Positions 9,005-18,340 are shown, counted from the first letter of the stretch. The stretch is 50,632 nt of DNA from Pleurocapsa sp. MO_226.B13 (GCA_030064795.1 JASJEI010000019.1:1-50632); one strand, 5' to 3'. Notes: a model not told the origin generated them from the sequence alone. Numbers and translations are program-made.

Positions 9005-11206
9005 TTAAGCGATCAATTCTTTTGCCCGTTTGACAAAATTCTCGGCAGTAATACCATTAAATTTCATAATTTGACCCGCACTAGAGGTAGTTTCCCCTCG
9101 TTTCCAAGCAAAAACATCCCGTTTGCTATTACTACGCAACATCACGGGTTCTAACATGGCACTAGAACCACCTGTAACTCCGATTAATGCCTCACCGTCA
9201 AACATAGCTGAGAATTCCGCATCGGAGAGGAAATCGCCATCTTTTGCTTGAGTAACAGTGTCCCAAGCAATATCAGTAGGACGATAGAGACGACGGGGGT
9301 TAATTATGGAGACAATTTTAGAACCAATACCCTGAGATTTTAACTGTTCGGCAGCTTCAAATACGGGAATCAAAGTCATATCGCCAATTACGGCAAAGAC
9401 AACGGTTTTATCTCCAGGATTTTCTTGGAGAACAATGCCACCCTTAGCTAAACCTTCTCTGGTTTGTTCTAGAGTGGTGCGAATTTCTAGGGGAGATTTA
9501 CTAGCGGTAATGGTAATGCCTTTATTACTAGTACCCAATGCCCATTCGTAACAAACCTGAATACTATTGGCATCACAAGGAAACAGAGGAAAGATATTAC
9601 CGTTACGCATCATCCCTGCAAAGTAGTTTTCCACCTCTGGGCGTTGGTGCGTCCAACCATTACGTCCCTGTTCTAACGCCCCTGCGGTAAATAAAGTAAT
9701 TGTCGAAGGAGTCAACCGTCTCAATTCTGCCATCGCTTGCGTCACCGTTTGCCAGATGGGTAAACCATTGACTGCAAAAGATTCATAGGAACACCAGAGA
9801 GTCCGCGCCCCAAATAAAGCCTGTCCTGCTGCCAAACCCGCACAAGCATCTTCGCTTAAGGGTTCGTATACCTGACCATTAGGCTGTTGAAAATAGGTTT
9901 CATCGGTAGTGGGGTGAATAATTCTTAATGCCGTATTAACATTCTTAATTCCCGATGCTGCATTACCATCGGCATTTGCGACAATAAAGTTTTTATCCTG
10001 TTGTCCCACATAAGCTGCGATCGCACCCATGGCGGTAGTGGCGACTTTCTTTTCTCCACCGACGCTGTATTCTTCTAGAGGTAGAGTACCGAGATCTGCT
10101 AAGGGATATTCTTCTTCGGTAACGGCTGTCTCTATGGCTGCACCACCATTGGAACGGACATAATTAGTACGAACTAGTTGCCAGGCTTCGGGAGTTAACG
10201 CCCTTTCTTTTAATGCCGAGACAATATAATCTTTATCTACGGTGTCTCCTGGGTAGAGGTTGTGGGACTGCGCGCCTCGTTTGTGTACTCCTGCGCCTTT
10301 GAGTTGTTTAACAATTAGTACAGTTAGCTTGCCATCTAGTGCTGACTTAGCAGCTTTATCCGTTGCTTCTAATATTGCTTGGGTAAATGCCATTCTCTTC
10401 TCAAAAGAAAATAGGGTACTATCGACATAATCACTAACTTGGTTACTGTCATCGTAATCTTTGGCATCAACCAAAATAATTTCTGTAAAACCATTACCAG
10501 CCCAATAGCCAATCATTTCCTCGTTGGTTTTAGTAGAAACCATGCTGTGATGTTCCTGAGAGTAACCATTCCAAACCAAGATCGGCAAGAAATTAGTAAC
10601 TTGAGGATAGGCGGTATTAAAGTGACCAAAGCTACTCATAATATAGGGTTCGCCCAAACCACCATCACCAATAGTCACGGGGAATAGTACCCCTGGATGG
10701 AGTTTTGCCCCGGCCATAGCAAAGTGTTGTCCTTGTCCTAGAGGCCCTGCGGGGTTAAGCAAACCAGGAATTTGTCCCGAAAGGTGTCCCAAAAGTCCGT
10801 TCATTTCCCGAAAGCGATCGCGCATATCCTGGACGTTACTGATTCCCATCGCTTCGAGAGAAGTATCTAAAAAGACATTACTATAAAACCCTGGGGCATG
10901 ATGTCCCACCTCGGTAATAATATTTTTATGTCCTAGCATCATCAAAGCAGCAATGGTATCGGCGATACTAGCAAATCCGCCTGGATGTCCCGACTGCTTA
11001 CTGGCAGTAATTTGTAGGGTAAGGTAGCGTAAGGCATCCGCTGCTAACATAGTTTGATAAACTGCGGTTTTGTCTGTGGTCGAGGCGATCGCAGTTTGCC
11101 CTTCCGCGATCGCTGCTGTTTGCCCATACTCCTCGAAACCAGGTAAGCTGTCTTTGAAATATTGAATCCCTTGACAAAAAGCGGGAATGTTAGTGGCAAC
11201 TGTCAT
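9005..11206 (-). CDS. Transketolase/phosphoketolase-like ThDP enzyme
   Basis: The 733-residue product is a thiamine-diphosphate enzyme of the transketolase superfamily. SGHPGG near the N-terminus, GPLGQGQ and IGDGGLGEPY are ThDP/Mg-binding elements like those of transketolase. The middle and C-terminal part (EPLSEDACAGLAAGQ then WCSYESFAVN) is closer to phosphoketolase (LSEH.C.G and SYEAF). It resembles the second, atypical phosphoketolase candidate of cyanobacteria (Synechocystis Sll0529 type) more than classical Xfp of about 800 residues. If it is a phosphoketolase it would make acetyl phosphate from sugar phosphates, fitting the pta gene further on; the activity is unproven. Start: ATG at 11206 has AAGGA 12 bp upstream; an upstream TTG (11230) is less likely. 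It has a decayed partial copy downstream. Confidence 0.78.
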   Translation of the reverse strand: MTVATNIPAFCQGIQYFKDSLPGFEEYGQTAAIAEGQTAIASTTDKTAVYQTMLAADALRYLTLQITASKQSGHPGGFASIADTIAALMMLGHKNIITEVGHHAPGFYSNVFLDTSLEAMGISNVQDMRDRFREMNGLLGHLSGQIPGLLNPAGPLGQGQHFAMAGAKLHPGVLFPVTIGDGGLGEPYIMSSFGHFNTAYPQVTNFLPILVWNGYSQEHHSMVSTKTNEEMIGYWAGNGFTEIILVDAKDYDDSNQVSDYVDSTLFSFEKRMAFTQAILEATDKAAKSALDGKLTVLIVKQLKGAGVHKRGAQSHNLYPGDTVDKDYIVSALKERALTPEAWQLVRTNYVRSNGGAAIETAVTEEEYPLADLGTLPLEEYSVGGEKKVATTAMGAIAAYVGQQDKNFIVANADGNAASGIKNVNTALRIIHPTTDETYFQQPNGQVYEPLSEDACAGLAAGQALFGARTLWCSYESFAVNGLPIWQTVTQAMAELRRLTPSTITLFTAGALEQGRNGWTHQRPEVENYFAGMMRNGNIFPLFPCDANSIQVCYEWALGTSNKGITITASKSPLEIRTTLEQTREGLAKGGIVLQENPGDKTVVFAVIGDMTLIPVFEAAEQLKSQGIGSKIVSIINPRRLYRPTDIAWDTVTQAKDGDFLSDAEFSAMFDGEALIGVTGGSSAMLEPVMLRSNSKRDVFAWKRGETTSSAGQIMKFNGITAENFVKRAKELIA

Positions 11207-11455
11207 AAAAATATTTCCTTCGTTTATCAAACTGCAAGTATTAAGTAAATCTTACAATTTCAGGCGGTACGAAAACGACAAGATCTTTCTATAGGTTGTA
11301 TTGGGATCTGTTTATAGGCTTGATTGTTGTTGGGAGAGACAAGGGATACTTTGTCTGTACAGGAGTTCGGAATTTGGAGTCTTGATGAAGTCAAAATTAT
11401 GAATTAGGAATTATGAAGTACATCTTCTCCCCTGCTACATGCGGAATTACGCCTT

Positions 11456-11522
11456 TGTCCTGCTTCCTTTGCTCCCCTGCTTCCTCTGCCTCCCCTGCTT
11501 CCTTTGCTCCCCTGCTTCCTAC
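11456..11522. repeat. C/T-rich tandem repeat (CTCCCCTGCTTCC)
   Basis: Three to four copies of a 17-18 bp unit built on CTCCCCTGCTTCCT lie between the phosphoketolase-like gene and the SAM-hydrolase-like gene. It reaches the stop region of the latter. Confidence 0.7.
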
Positions 11523-12323
11523 TCAGAGTGATTCTAATTGTGTATAGTTGACAACCTGATTGATTTTAGGTTTGCCAAAACGCTCCCAGGCATTACCACC
11601 ACGCAGAAATAATTCCATCCAGGCTACTTTTTGACCGTCTTTTTTTTGCCAGCCAGAACTACCAGGAGCAAAAGCTAAAGTTCTCTCTGGGACGCGAAAA
11701 CTACCGTCGGAATAAACTGCATCGCTGACTACATCGCCTACGCGCACCGTCACTTTGCCAGACAGAGGTAAATTAATGCTGTCAGCTGGTATGGTAGTTT
11801 TGATATTGCCATAACCGTCAATCCAAGCTACTCGGTCTGTAGGCAAATCGGGAATTTGACTCGGTTCAATTTTAGTTCCTAACAAACTATAATCGTCTTG
11901 TGCGATCGCTACTGCTGCCTGGGGAAAAACATCGCGAGAACGAAATTGAGAACCACCTCTAGATACTTCAATCGTCTGAATTTGTAAGGCTTCTTCTTTA
12001 ATAAACGAAAGAGTATATCCTGCTAAAACGCCGACAACCTTAACTCCATTGTGAAGTTTGACATAAGTTAAGCCTTCTCCTTCATTATCGGGTCGAGCTT
12101 CTTTATTATCTTGTCGAGGAGCGCAATTATGAAAAATTAAACGTTCGGGCGCACCAGGATTAAGACCGAGTTGGGCGATCCAAAATCCCGTCGCTAGGGT
12201 GCTAAAAGGTGGAACGCTAAGACAATAAATTTGAGCAGATGATAGCTTTTGATTCAGACGTTGGCTGACTTCAGCGAATGCGGGATCGCCAACGCCATAA
12301 TCGGCAATAAGACTGATAAACAT
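11523..12323 (-). CDS. SAM hydrolase/chlorinase-family (DUF62) protein
   Basis: The 266-residue product belongs to the S-adenosyl-L-methionine hydroxide-adenosyltransferase (DUF62) family, whose members split SAM to adenosine and methionine; a few relatives are halogenases. The N-terminal beta strand with Asp (LIADYGVGDPAFAEV), the central SRDVFPQAAVAIA (family GRDVFAPAAA) and the C-terminal VAWIDGYGNIKTTI and SSGW segments follow the family order. The usual DFG is DYG and the DxYV motif is altered, so it is a divergent member and its catalysis is uncertain. It stands alone, in the same direction as the metabolic genes on both sides, with 316 bp to the upstream neighbour's start. Confidence 0.75.
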   Translation of the reverse strand: MFISLIADYGVGDPAFAEVSQRLNQKLSSAQIYCLSVPPFSTLATGFWIAQLGLNPGAPERLIFHNCAPRQDNKEARPDNEGEGLTYVKLHNGVKVVGVLAGYTLSFIKEEALQIQTIEVSRGGSQFRSRDVFPQAAVAIAQDDYSLLGTKIEPSQIPDLPTDRVAWIDGYGNIKTTIPADSINLPLSGKVTVRVGDVVSDAVYSDGSFRVPERTLAFAPGSSGWQKKDGQKVAWMELFLRGGNAWERFGKPKINQVVNYTQLESL

Positions 12324-12413
12324 TTGGTTTTAGAGCAACAGTTTTCTTTTTACATGGTATTGCTTTTGAGCAATTATAAAACCCAATAAAATTTATTAAA
12401 AATTGACTCAGCC

Positions 12414-12453
12414 AAAAAAAAGCTAGCAGAAGGTCTACTACTTCTACTAGCTT
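12414..12453 (-). terminator. Intrinsic terminator after the 49-residue gene
   Basis: On the minus strand a 13-bp stem with one mismatch (AAGCTAGTAGAAG / CTTCTGCTAGCTT) and an 8-nt loop is followed by eight T residues. It lies about 40 bp past the stop of the small gene at 12495, which supports that gene as a transcription unit. Confidence 0.8.
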
Positions 12454-12494
12454 GCAATTGAGAAATTAATTTCTACTGGTTAAACAGCAAAACA

Positions 12495-12644
12495 TCAAGA
12501 ATATTTTTTGGGGTCATCACAAGGATCGCCACTATAAGGCTGAACTCCAGATTTAGGATAGTCATCATCTGTAGCTTTAAAGAGTCTTGAGGCTCCATCC
12601 CAAATATATTGAACTGTGTTTTGTATCCATCTGAAAATCTTCAT
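12495..12644 (-). CDS. Small conserved cyanobacterial protein, 49 aa
   Basis: This gene is too short for most gene callers. It encodes 49 residues starting MKIFRWIQNTVQYIWDGASR and containing the acidic DDDYPKSGVQPYSGDP stretch. The N-terminal half can form an amphipathic helix rich in Trp and aromatic residues; the C-terminal half is acidic with one Cys. I recall small cyanobacterial hypotheticals with the same WIQ...YIWDGA...DDDYP...GVQP layout, but no function. AGGTAG sits 7-8 bp before the ATG and a strong terminator follows, so it looks like a monocistronic gene. It is set apart from its neighbours by long non-coding stretches. Confidence 0.72.
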   Translation of the reverse strand: MKIFRWIQNTVQYIWDGASRLFKATDDDYPKSGVQPYSGDPCDDPKKYS

Positions 12645-13058
12645 ATTCTCTACCTTTTTAATTAATAATTATTGAGTAATAATTAGGTCTCAGTCGGCTG
12701 GTTTGAACCCAATAGCTAAACGATAAGTTTTTGATTCCTCCCTACTTGCTCTTGTTTGTTGATAGTTCAGTTAGTAGTTTAGGAAAACTACCTTTTCTTA
12801 TCTAGTTTCAGAATAAAGCTAAACTTTGAAGAATTTGTGAGGATGAGGAGATATTTGTGTTACTAATATGTTGGTTATTACTAGATGCTGTTAGATTCTC
12901 GATCTTGACCCCAAGAATAGCTAGTTTTTTATCGATCCTATTGCGTCGATCGCTATTGAAAATTTTCCAAGTTTATGTATATTTTAAGATTAAGTTAACA
13001 TCCTGCTAATATAGATTTTGTTTGCATGGAATATTTATCGGTTAGACCATAAAATCTT

Positions 13059-13086
13059 GTAGAGACGTAAGATCTTACGTCTCTAC
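13059..13086. repeat. 28-bp perfect palindrome (GTAGAGACGTAAGA arm)
   Basis: Fourteen-base arms pair without mismatch around AGATCT. It is a member of the dispersed GTAGAGACG palindrome family. Confidence 0.9.
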
Positions 13087-13269
13087 GATCTAGCTATTTT
13101 TTATAAATGTTGGCGACACCTAAAAATAGTCTAGTGGTCTGTCAACTTTGATTTGAGCGATAAATATTGATAAGTATCTCCTCAAGCTTTCCCAGTTTTC
13201 CCAACTTCCCCACCTTCCCTTGCTTCCAAAAGTACATGGGTTTATTTTGCCCAGGTACTGACCTTATAC

Positions 13270-13450
13270 CATTTCTCTTTAATGCGGTTACAGATAACTT
13301 GGGGTGGGGACTGAGGGATTTGCGGTGCCCCCATTCGGGGATAAACGACCCCGCGTACCACAAGGGCATAATATCGTCCGAAGGCGCAAGACAAAGGCGA
13401 TTCGGTTCACCCAAGGCAACGGGTGTAAACACCGCATGTACGCGCACCGT
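13270..13450. other. GC-rich patch of unknown origin
   Basis: This patch is noticeably more GC-rich than its surroundings and has several short hairpins (CCCC/GGGG near 13330-13355, GGTGTAAACACC near 13420-13435). It opens with ACAGATAACTTGGGGTGGGGA, similar to 35912-35940. It may be a fragment of a dispersed element; no function is visible. Confidence 0.35.
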
Positions 13451-13519
13451 TGGGGAATTAGGGCGATAGATTTGTAGCTTTATTTCTCAGAATTGGTATT
13501 ATTCCTTCTCCCGCAACGC

Positions 13520-14515
13520 CTAAAAATTAAGATGCTGGAAAACTTCTTGCAGAACTCCAGCGGAGTGACGAAGCTGTTTTTCTTCTTTGGGACTTAAGTT
13601 GAGATTAACGGTTTTGAGTATGCCTTTTTCATTAATCACTCTAGGTAAACCCAAACAAACATCATTAATATCGTAGAGTCCATCTACAAGACTACTAACA
13701 GTCAGAACTCGTTCTTGACTGCGTAAAATCGCCTTGACAATATCGGTGACAACCAAGCCGATCGCATAGGAAGTATATCCTTTACGCTGAATAATTTCAT
13801 AAGCAGCGTTTTTTACTCGATCGAATATAATTGTTAATTCTTGGCGATCGCTTGCTGAAAGATCTTCCCAGTCTTGTGTTAGTATTTTTCGACCAGCGAC
13901 ATTTGCCGTACTCCAGACGGGAACTTCACTATCTCCGTGTTCGCCGATAATATAAGCATGAACGCTGCGGGGGTCGATATCTAATTTTTTGGCGAGCAAA
14001 GAGCGAAATCGCGATGTGTCTAGTACCGTTCCCGAACCTATAACCCTAGAACTGGGAAAACCAGAAATTTTTAGGGCAACATAGGTCATAATATCCACGG
14101 GGTTGGTGACAATTAAGAGGATGGCATGGGGACAGTGTTTGACTACATCGGTCAAGATGTTCTGATAAATAGCGACGTTGCGTTCTAGTAAATTAAGACG
14201 AGTTTCTCCTGGTTTTTGCGCTGCACCAGCGGTAATAATGACAATTTCAGCATCTTTTCCCGCATCTGCTACCGTTCCAGCCATCAGATTGGTCGGAGAG
14301 ATCAAGGACATTCCGTGAGCTAAATCCATGACTTCTCCTTCAACTTTTTGGAAGTCGATATCTTGCAACACTAATTCATCAAAGCAATCTTGAATCAGTA
14401 AAGAATAAGCACAGGCTAATCCAACCTGTCCCAAGCCGATAATAACTCCTTTGCGGGGACGCAGAATATTGGTTGGTTCGGCTTCGGAGTTGAAAGTAAA
14501 AATGTTTTCAAACAT
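13520..14515 (-). CDS. ldh: L-lactate dehydrogenase
   Basis: The 331-residue product is an NAD-dependent 2-hydroxyacid dehydrogenase of the LDH/MDH family, reducing pyruvate to lactate in the cytoplasm. It has the Rossmann GLGQVG near residues 27-32, the [11 protein letters not shown] loop with Gln100 and Arg106 (Gln favours lactate over malate dehydrogenase, which has Arg), TNPVD, and catalytic His193 in GEHGDSEVP. Length is normal apart from a 20-residue N-terminal extension. It lies 50 bp upstream of nothing on its own strand, and the SpoIIAA-like gene precedes it by 50 bp, so co-transcription with that gene and uspA is likely. Beside ppsA, nifJ and pta it fits a fermentative set. No strong SD is seen before the ATG. 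Confidence 0.88.
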   Translation of the reverse strand: MFENIFTFNSEAEPTNILRPRKGVIIGLGQVGLACAYSLLIQDCFDELVLQDIDFQKVEGEVMDLAHGMSLISPTNLMAGTVADAGKDAEIVIITAGAAQKPGETRLNLLERNVAIYQNILTDVVKHCPHAILLIVTNPVDIMTYVALKISGFPSSRVIGSGTVLDTSRFRSLLAKKLDIDPRSVHAYIIGEHGDSEVPVWSTANVAGRKILTQDWEDLSASDRQELTIIFDRVKNAAYEIIQRKGYTSYAIGLVVTDIVKAILRSQERVLTVSSLVDGLYDINDVCLGLPRVINEKGILKTVNLNLSPKEEKQLRHSAGVLQEVFQHLNF

Positions 14516-14565
14516 AAAGCGATTCTGAGATGAAGTTTTGAGCCTTTCCTCAATGTTTGCCTCTA

Positions 14566-14940
14566 CTAACTAATAACCCATTCCAAGGCTTTATCTTTTT
14601 CCGCTAGGGTAAAGTGTTTGACTTCAATTCCAGAAAATAAGCTATTACCAATGGCTGCTAGAGCTTCTAGCCATCGGCGATCGCTGACAATCGCTTCTTT
14701 CTCAAAATCCTTGTCTAAATCTTTGAGGTGCTGCAAACTAAATTTAAGGTCTTTAATAAAAGCTGCTAAAGACATTCCCGACCAATTATTGACCTCAGCA
14801 TAAATTTTTAACCTCTCACCAGCCTTGAGTCTGGTTTCAATTATTTCTATTACGCGATCGACATCTTCTGCTTCAATTCTGCCGTTGATATCTAAGCCGA
14901 TAATGCGATCGGGTTTATGTGGGATAAGTTTAACAGTCAT
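14566..14940 (-). CDS. SpoIIAA-like (STAS-related) protein
   Basis: The 124-residue product matches the SpoIIAA-like family: an N-terminal beta hairpin ([20 protein letters not shown]), a helix with [30 protein letters not shown] in the core, a positively charged middle, and a C-terminal helix before WVIS. Family members have a STAS/CRAL-TRIO-like fold; their ligands are mostly unknown. It lies between uspA and ldh (47 and 50 bp gaps) in the same direction, suggesting a stress-linked operon with lactate dehydrogenase. No signal or membrane segment is seen. Confidence 0.75.
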   Translation of the reverse strand: MTVKLIPHKPDRIIGLDINGRIEAEDVDRVIEIIETRLKAGERLKIYAEVNNWSGMSLAAFIKDLKFSLQHLKDLDKDFEKEAIVSDRRWLEALAAIGNSLFSGIEVKHFTLAEKDKALEWVIS

Positions 14941-14987
14941 CTTGTTCTCCCCTTTAATGTTAAAAGTTAAGATGCAGCAGTCGAAAT

Positions 14988-15476
14988 TTACCGCTCATCT
15001 CGATTGGATGTCGATTCGGATTCAGAATCTATGTTAGAGCGCAAGATCAAAACCGAGCAGGGTGCGTGGTGGGTGACATAGTTACTGACGCTACCCAGAA
15101 ACATTTCTTTTAGTCCTTTTAATCCCCGACTACCGACTAAAATTAAATCGGCCGCCCAGGTACTGGCTAGTGTGCAGATTTCTCGTCCTGGATTCCCAGT
15201 TAACTGAACAAATTCGGTACGTACTCCTGCTTGTTTGGCTGCTTCAGCTTTCTGTTGTAGGAAATCAATTCCTTTTTGTCGATAAGCTTCAAATTGTTTC
15301 AGATACAGACTGCGATCGTAATAACTAGGTATCTCAGGATAACCTGATTCGTATTCAGCTAAAACGTTCAGAATCATTAGGGTAGCATCAGTAGTTTTTG
15401 CTAAAGACACTGCTGTATCAAAAACAAATTTACTATTTTCAGAATAGTCTACTGCTACTAGGATTTTATAGATCAT
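14988..15476 (-). CDS. uspA: Universal stress protein (UspA family)
   Basis: The 162-residue product is a single-domain universal stress protein. It starts MIYKILVAVDYSENSK, has the nucleotide-binding G-x2-G-x9-GS pattern in LVGSRGLKGLKEMFLGSVSNYV and the PCSVLIL final strand, so it probably binds ATP. The frame is open to 15587, but the extra 37 residues would be translated from a palindromic repeat. The ATG at 15476 has AGAGGT about 9 bp upstream and matches the family N-terminus, so it is chosen. The acidic Ser-rich tail (SESESTSN) is unusual. It precedes the SpoIIAA-like gene and ldh, and ppsA ends 212 bp upstream of its start, all in one direction. Confidence 0.88.
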   Translation of the reverse strand: MIYKILVAVDYSENSKFVFDTAVSLAKTTDATLMILNVLAEYESGYPEIPSYYDRSLYLKQFEAYRQKGIDFLQQKAEAAKQAGVRTEFVQLTGNPGREICTLASTWAADLILVGSRGLKGLKEMFLGSVSNYVTHHAPCSVLILRSNIDSESESTSNRDER

Positions 15477-15509
15477 CTGCAAATACCTCTTGATGAAGTC
15501 GGGAGTCAG

Positions 15510-15538
15510 GTAGAGACGTAGCATTACTACGTCTCTAC
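15510..15538. repeat. 29-bp palindrome (GTAGAGACGTAG arms)
   Basis: Two perfect 12-bp arms flank CATTA. It ends 34 bp upstream of the uspA start codon, so it would lie in the leader or promoter of uspA. It is a member of the dispersed GTAGAGACG family. Confidence 0.9.
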
Positions 15539-15688
15539 GGTAGTAGGTATGGTGGGCGACGTGTCTATCACGGATACCGTGACCCATAAAGCTAGTACTC
15601 TAGTACCAACTTCTCAAACTGACAGCGATCGATTTTCAGTTTCTGGTTTTGCCCACCTCAAAGTGAATAGAAATTAATCGCAGATTAG

Positions 15689-18196
15689 CTAACTAAGGTT
15701 CTTTTCAACTTCAGCTATTTTCAGTCTGGTTTTCAATACCGTATCGGGATTGAGACTGATCGAATTGATGCCTTGTTCGACCAAAAATTGAGCAAATTCT
15801 GGATAGTCGCTGGGTGCTTGACCGCAAATACCGATTTTGCGATTATGGCGTTTAGCTACAGAAATTGCCATCGAAAGCATCAGTTTAACCGCAGGGTTAC
15901 GTTCGTCAAATAGATGAGCAACCAAAGACGAATCGCGGTCTAGTCCTAGGGTTAGTTGGGTTAGGTCATTGGAACCAATCGAAAAACCATCAAACACTTC
16001 GCTAAATTCCTCTGCCAAGAGAACGTTACTGGGTAGTTCGCACATGACATAGACTTGCAGGTCGTTTTCGCCCTTGACTAGTCCGTGGTTCGCCATCTCG
16101 GCCAGAACCTTGCGTCCTTCATCGGGAGTACGACAGAAGGGAATCATCGGAATCACATTAGTCAAACCCATATCATCGCGGACTCGTTTAAATGCCTGAC
16201 ACTCTAGGGCAAAGGCTTGACGATATTGAGGATCGTAATAGCGAGAAGCACCCCGCCAACCAAGCATCGGGTTTTCTTCAGTTGGTTCAAATTGTTTACC
16301 ACCAACAAGATTGGCGTATTCATTACTCTTGAAATCCGACATCCGTACTACTACTGGACGGGGATAAAATGCTGCTGCGATAGTAGCAATTCCTTGGGAT
16401 AGTTTATCGACAAAGAAATCGGGTTTATGGGGATAGTGAATAGTCTGACGAGCGATCGCCATTTTGACTCGATCGTCTTCTAGTTCGTCAAATTTCAACA
16501 GGGCCAGAGGATGAACTTGGATATGGTTGGCGATAATAAATTCCAACCTTGCCAAACCTACACCATCACAGGGTAAAGCCGATAAGCTAAAAGCTTCTTC
16601 AGGATTACCGATATTCATCAGGATTTGGGTTTTGGTTGGGGGTAAATCATCTAACTGGGTTTCTTCCACAGTAAACGGAATCAAACCAGCATAAACCTTA
16701 CCTTGTTCGCCTTCGGCACAGGATATAGTTACTGCTTGTCCTGTAGGAACGCTGGCAGTCGCATCACCACAACCGACAATTGCAGGAATACCCATTTCAC
16801 GAGCGATAATTGCTGCATGACAGGTTCTACCACCCTGATTGGTAACAATAGCACTGGCTTGTTTCATAATTGGTTCCCAGTCAGGATCGGTTTTATTGGT
16901 AATTAACACTTCTCCTGGTTGGAACTTATCGATATCGCTGACGTTAAGGATAACTCTGGCTTGACCCGCGCCAATTTTTTCGCCAACGGCCCTGCCTGTA
17001 GTCAAGATATCATCGCTGGTTTCGTTTAATTTATATGTCTGTAGGATATTGTTAGTTTTTTGGGATTGAACGGTTTCGGGGCGGGCTTGTACGATATATA
17101 GTTCTCCTGTTACCCCATCTTTTGCCCATTCAATATCCATAGGGGTATAAACGCCACGTACCTGAGAATAATGTGATTCGATTTGACAGGCCCATTTGGC
17201 TAGTTGCAGAATTTCAGCATCATTAATCGCATATTCCGCTCTTTCTAAGTGCGATGTCGGTACGTTTTTGGTTAGTTTAGTTCCCCCAACATCGTAAATC
17301 ATCTTAATTTCTTTGCTGCCGAGGCGTTTGTCTAAAATTGGACGATAGCCTCGATCGAGGGTGGGTTTAAAGACAATATACTCATCAGGATTGACAGCAC
17401 CCTGAACTACATTTTCTCCCAAACCATAAGCAGCAGTAATCAAAGCTGCATCCTTAAATCCTGTTTCGGTGTCGATAGAAAACATGACCCCAGAGGTAGC
17501 CAAGTCCGATCGCACCATCTTTTGAACACCTACAGAAAGAGCCACGTCAAAGTGATCGAAACCTTTAATGGTACGATAGGAAATCGCCCTGTCTGTAAAT
17601 AAAGATGCAAAGCATTTGTGACAAGCTTCGAGAACGCATTGAAGATCGTGGACGTTGAGATAAGTTTCTTGTTGTCCTGCAAAAGAAGCATCGGGCAAAT
17701 CTTCGGCAGTTGCCGAGGAACGAACTGCTACATCAACGTTATAGGTGTACTTTTGACACTGTTCTTTTTCTTCGCCTTCAAAGCGATCGCAATATTGATA
17801 ATCAATACTGTATCTTTGGCACAGTTCGCTGTATGCCTGAGTAATTGCCGTTTCTAATTCATCTGGAAAAGGTGTATTGAGAATCAATGCCCTGGCTTGT
17901 TTGCCGCGGGATCTTAAATTACTAAGATCTTCGACATCTAAATCGGCAAATAGTTGACGCAATTTGGTTTCTAGCTGAGCCTGTTGAATAAAATAACGAT
18001 AGGCATATGCTGTAGTAGCAAAACCCAGAGGTACATTAATTCCTTGAGGCGTTAGCTGCTGAATCATTTCTCCCAACGAGGCATTTTTTCCTCCAACTAG
18101 AGAAACGTCGGACATTCCTACATCTTCAAACCAAAGAACTAAAGCTTTTTCTTTGTCTTGTAGAGATTTTAGTTGGCGGTTGGCTGTTACGACCAT
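15689..18196 (-). CDS. ppsA: Phosphoenolpyruvate synthase
   Basis: The 835-residue product converts pyruvate and ATP to PEP, AMP and phosphate, a gluconeogenic step. The N-terminal ATP-grasp region has SLVGGKNASLGEM and SSATAEDLPDASFAGQQETYLN. The swivelling domain has GGRTCHAAIIAREMGIPA with the phosphohistidine near residue 460. The C-terminal TIM barrel has LARLEF, GWRGASRYYD, GSNDLTQLTLG and ICGQAPSD with the catalytic Cys. Family length is 790-830. GAGGAA precedes the ATG by about 12 bp. Together with nifJ it controls the pyruvate node. It lies downstream of hypA-hypB with a 263-bp gap, so it probably has its own promoter. Confidence 0.94.
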   Translation of the reverse strand: MVVTANRQLKSLQDKEKALVLWFEDVGMSDVSLVGGKNASLGEMIQQLTPQGINVPLGFATTAYAYRYFIQQAQLETKLRQLFADLDVEDLSNLRSRGKQARALILNTPFPDELETAITQAYSELCQRYSIDYQYCDRFEGEEKEQCQKYTYNVDVAVRSSATAEDLPDASFAGQQETYLNVHDLQCVLEACHKCFASLFTDRAISYRTIKGFDHFDVALSVGVQKMVRSDLATSGVMFSIDTETGFKDAALITAAYGLGENVVQGAVNPDEYIVFKPTLDRGYRPILDKRLGSKEIKMIYDVGGTKLTKNVPTSHLERAEYAINDAEILQLAKWACQIESHYSQVRGVYTPMDIEWAKDGVTGELYIVQARPETVQSQKTNNILQTYKLNETSDDILTTGRAVGEKIGAGQARVILNVSDIDKFQPGEVLITNKTDPDWEPIMKQASAIVTNQGGRTCHAAIIAREMGIPAIVGCGDATASVPTGQAVTISCAEGEQGKVYAGLIPFTVEETQLDDLPPTKTQILMNIGNPEEAFSLSALPCDGVGLARLEFIIANHIQVHPLALLKFDELEDDRVKMAIARQTIHYPHKPDFFVDKLSQGIATIAAAFYPRPVVVRMSDFKSNEYANLVGGKQFEPTEENPMLGWRGASRYYDPQYRQAFALECQAFKRVRDDMGLTNVIPMIPFCRTPDEGRKVLAEMANHGLVKGENDLQVYVMCELPSNVLLAEEFSEVFDGFSIGSNDLTQLTLGLDRDSSLVAHLFDERNPAVKLMLSMAISVAKRHNRKIGICGQAPSDYPEFAQFLVEQGINSISLNPDTVLKTRLKIAEVEKNLS

Positions 18197-18340
18197 AAAT
18201 TTTAGTTCCTCATCTAGCTTCTTCCTCTTTGCACCTATGCTTCGAGTGCTGGTTAGAGGTTGATAATTCTTTTGTAGATGAATAATTTGAGGAACTTGTG
18301 AGGATCTTGTTGCTGAGATGGTTGCGTCGTCAAGACCTAT

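Larger units (their letters stand above)
12645..13519. other. Long intergenic region (about 870 bp)
   Basis: No convincing gene. It contains the promoter side of the 49-residue gene, a perfect 28-bp palindrome (13059-13086), a C/T-rich low-complexity run (13180-13230) and a GC-rich patch (about 13270-13450). Readable frames over the patch exist on both strands but look like chance. Confidence 0.5.

Noticed and set aside
8888..9154. Plus-strand reading frame of 88 codons
   Set aside because: Overlaps the 3' end of the phosphoketolase-like gene antisense and a hairpin; no motif.
13142..13469. Long frames on both strands over the GC-rich patch
   Set aside because: Both are explained by a GC-rich stretch plus a C/T-rich low-complexity run; no domain and no good SD.
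15477..15587. N-terminal extension of UspA
   Set aside because: It would be translated through a palindromic repeat; the ATG at 15476 has an SD and the family N-terminus.
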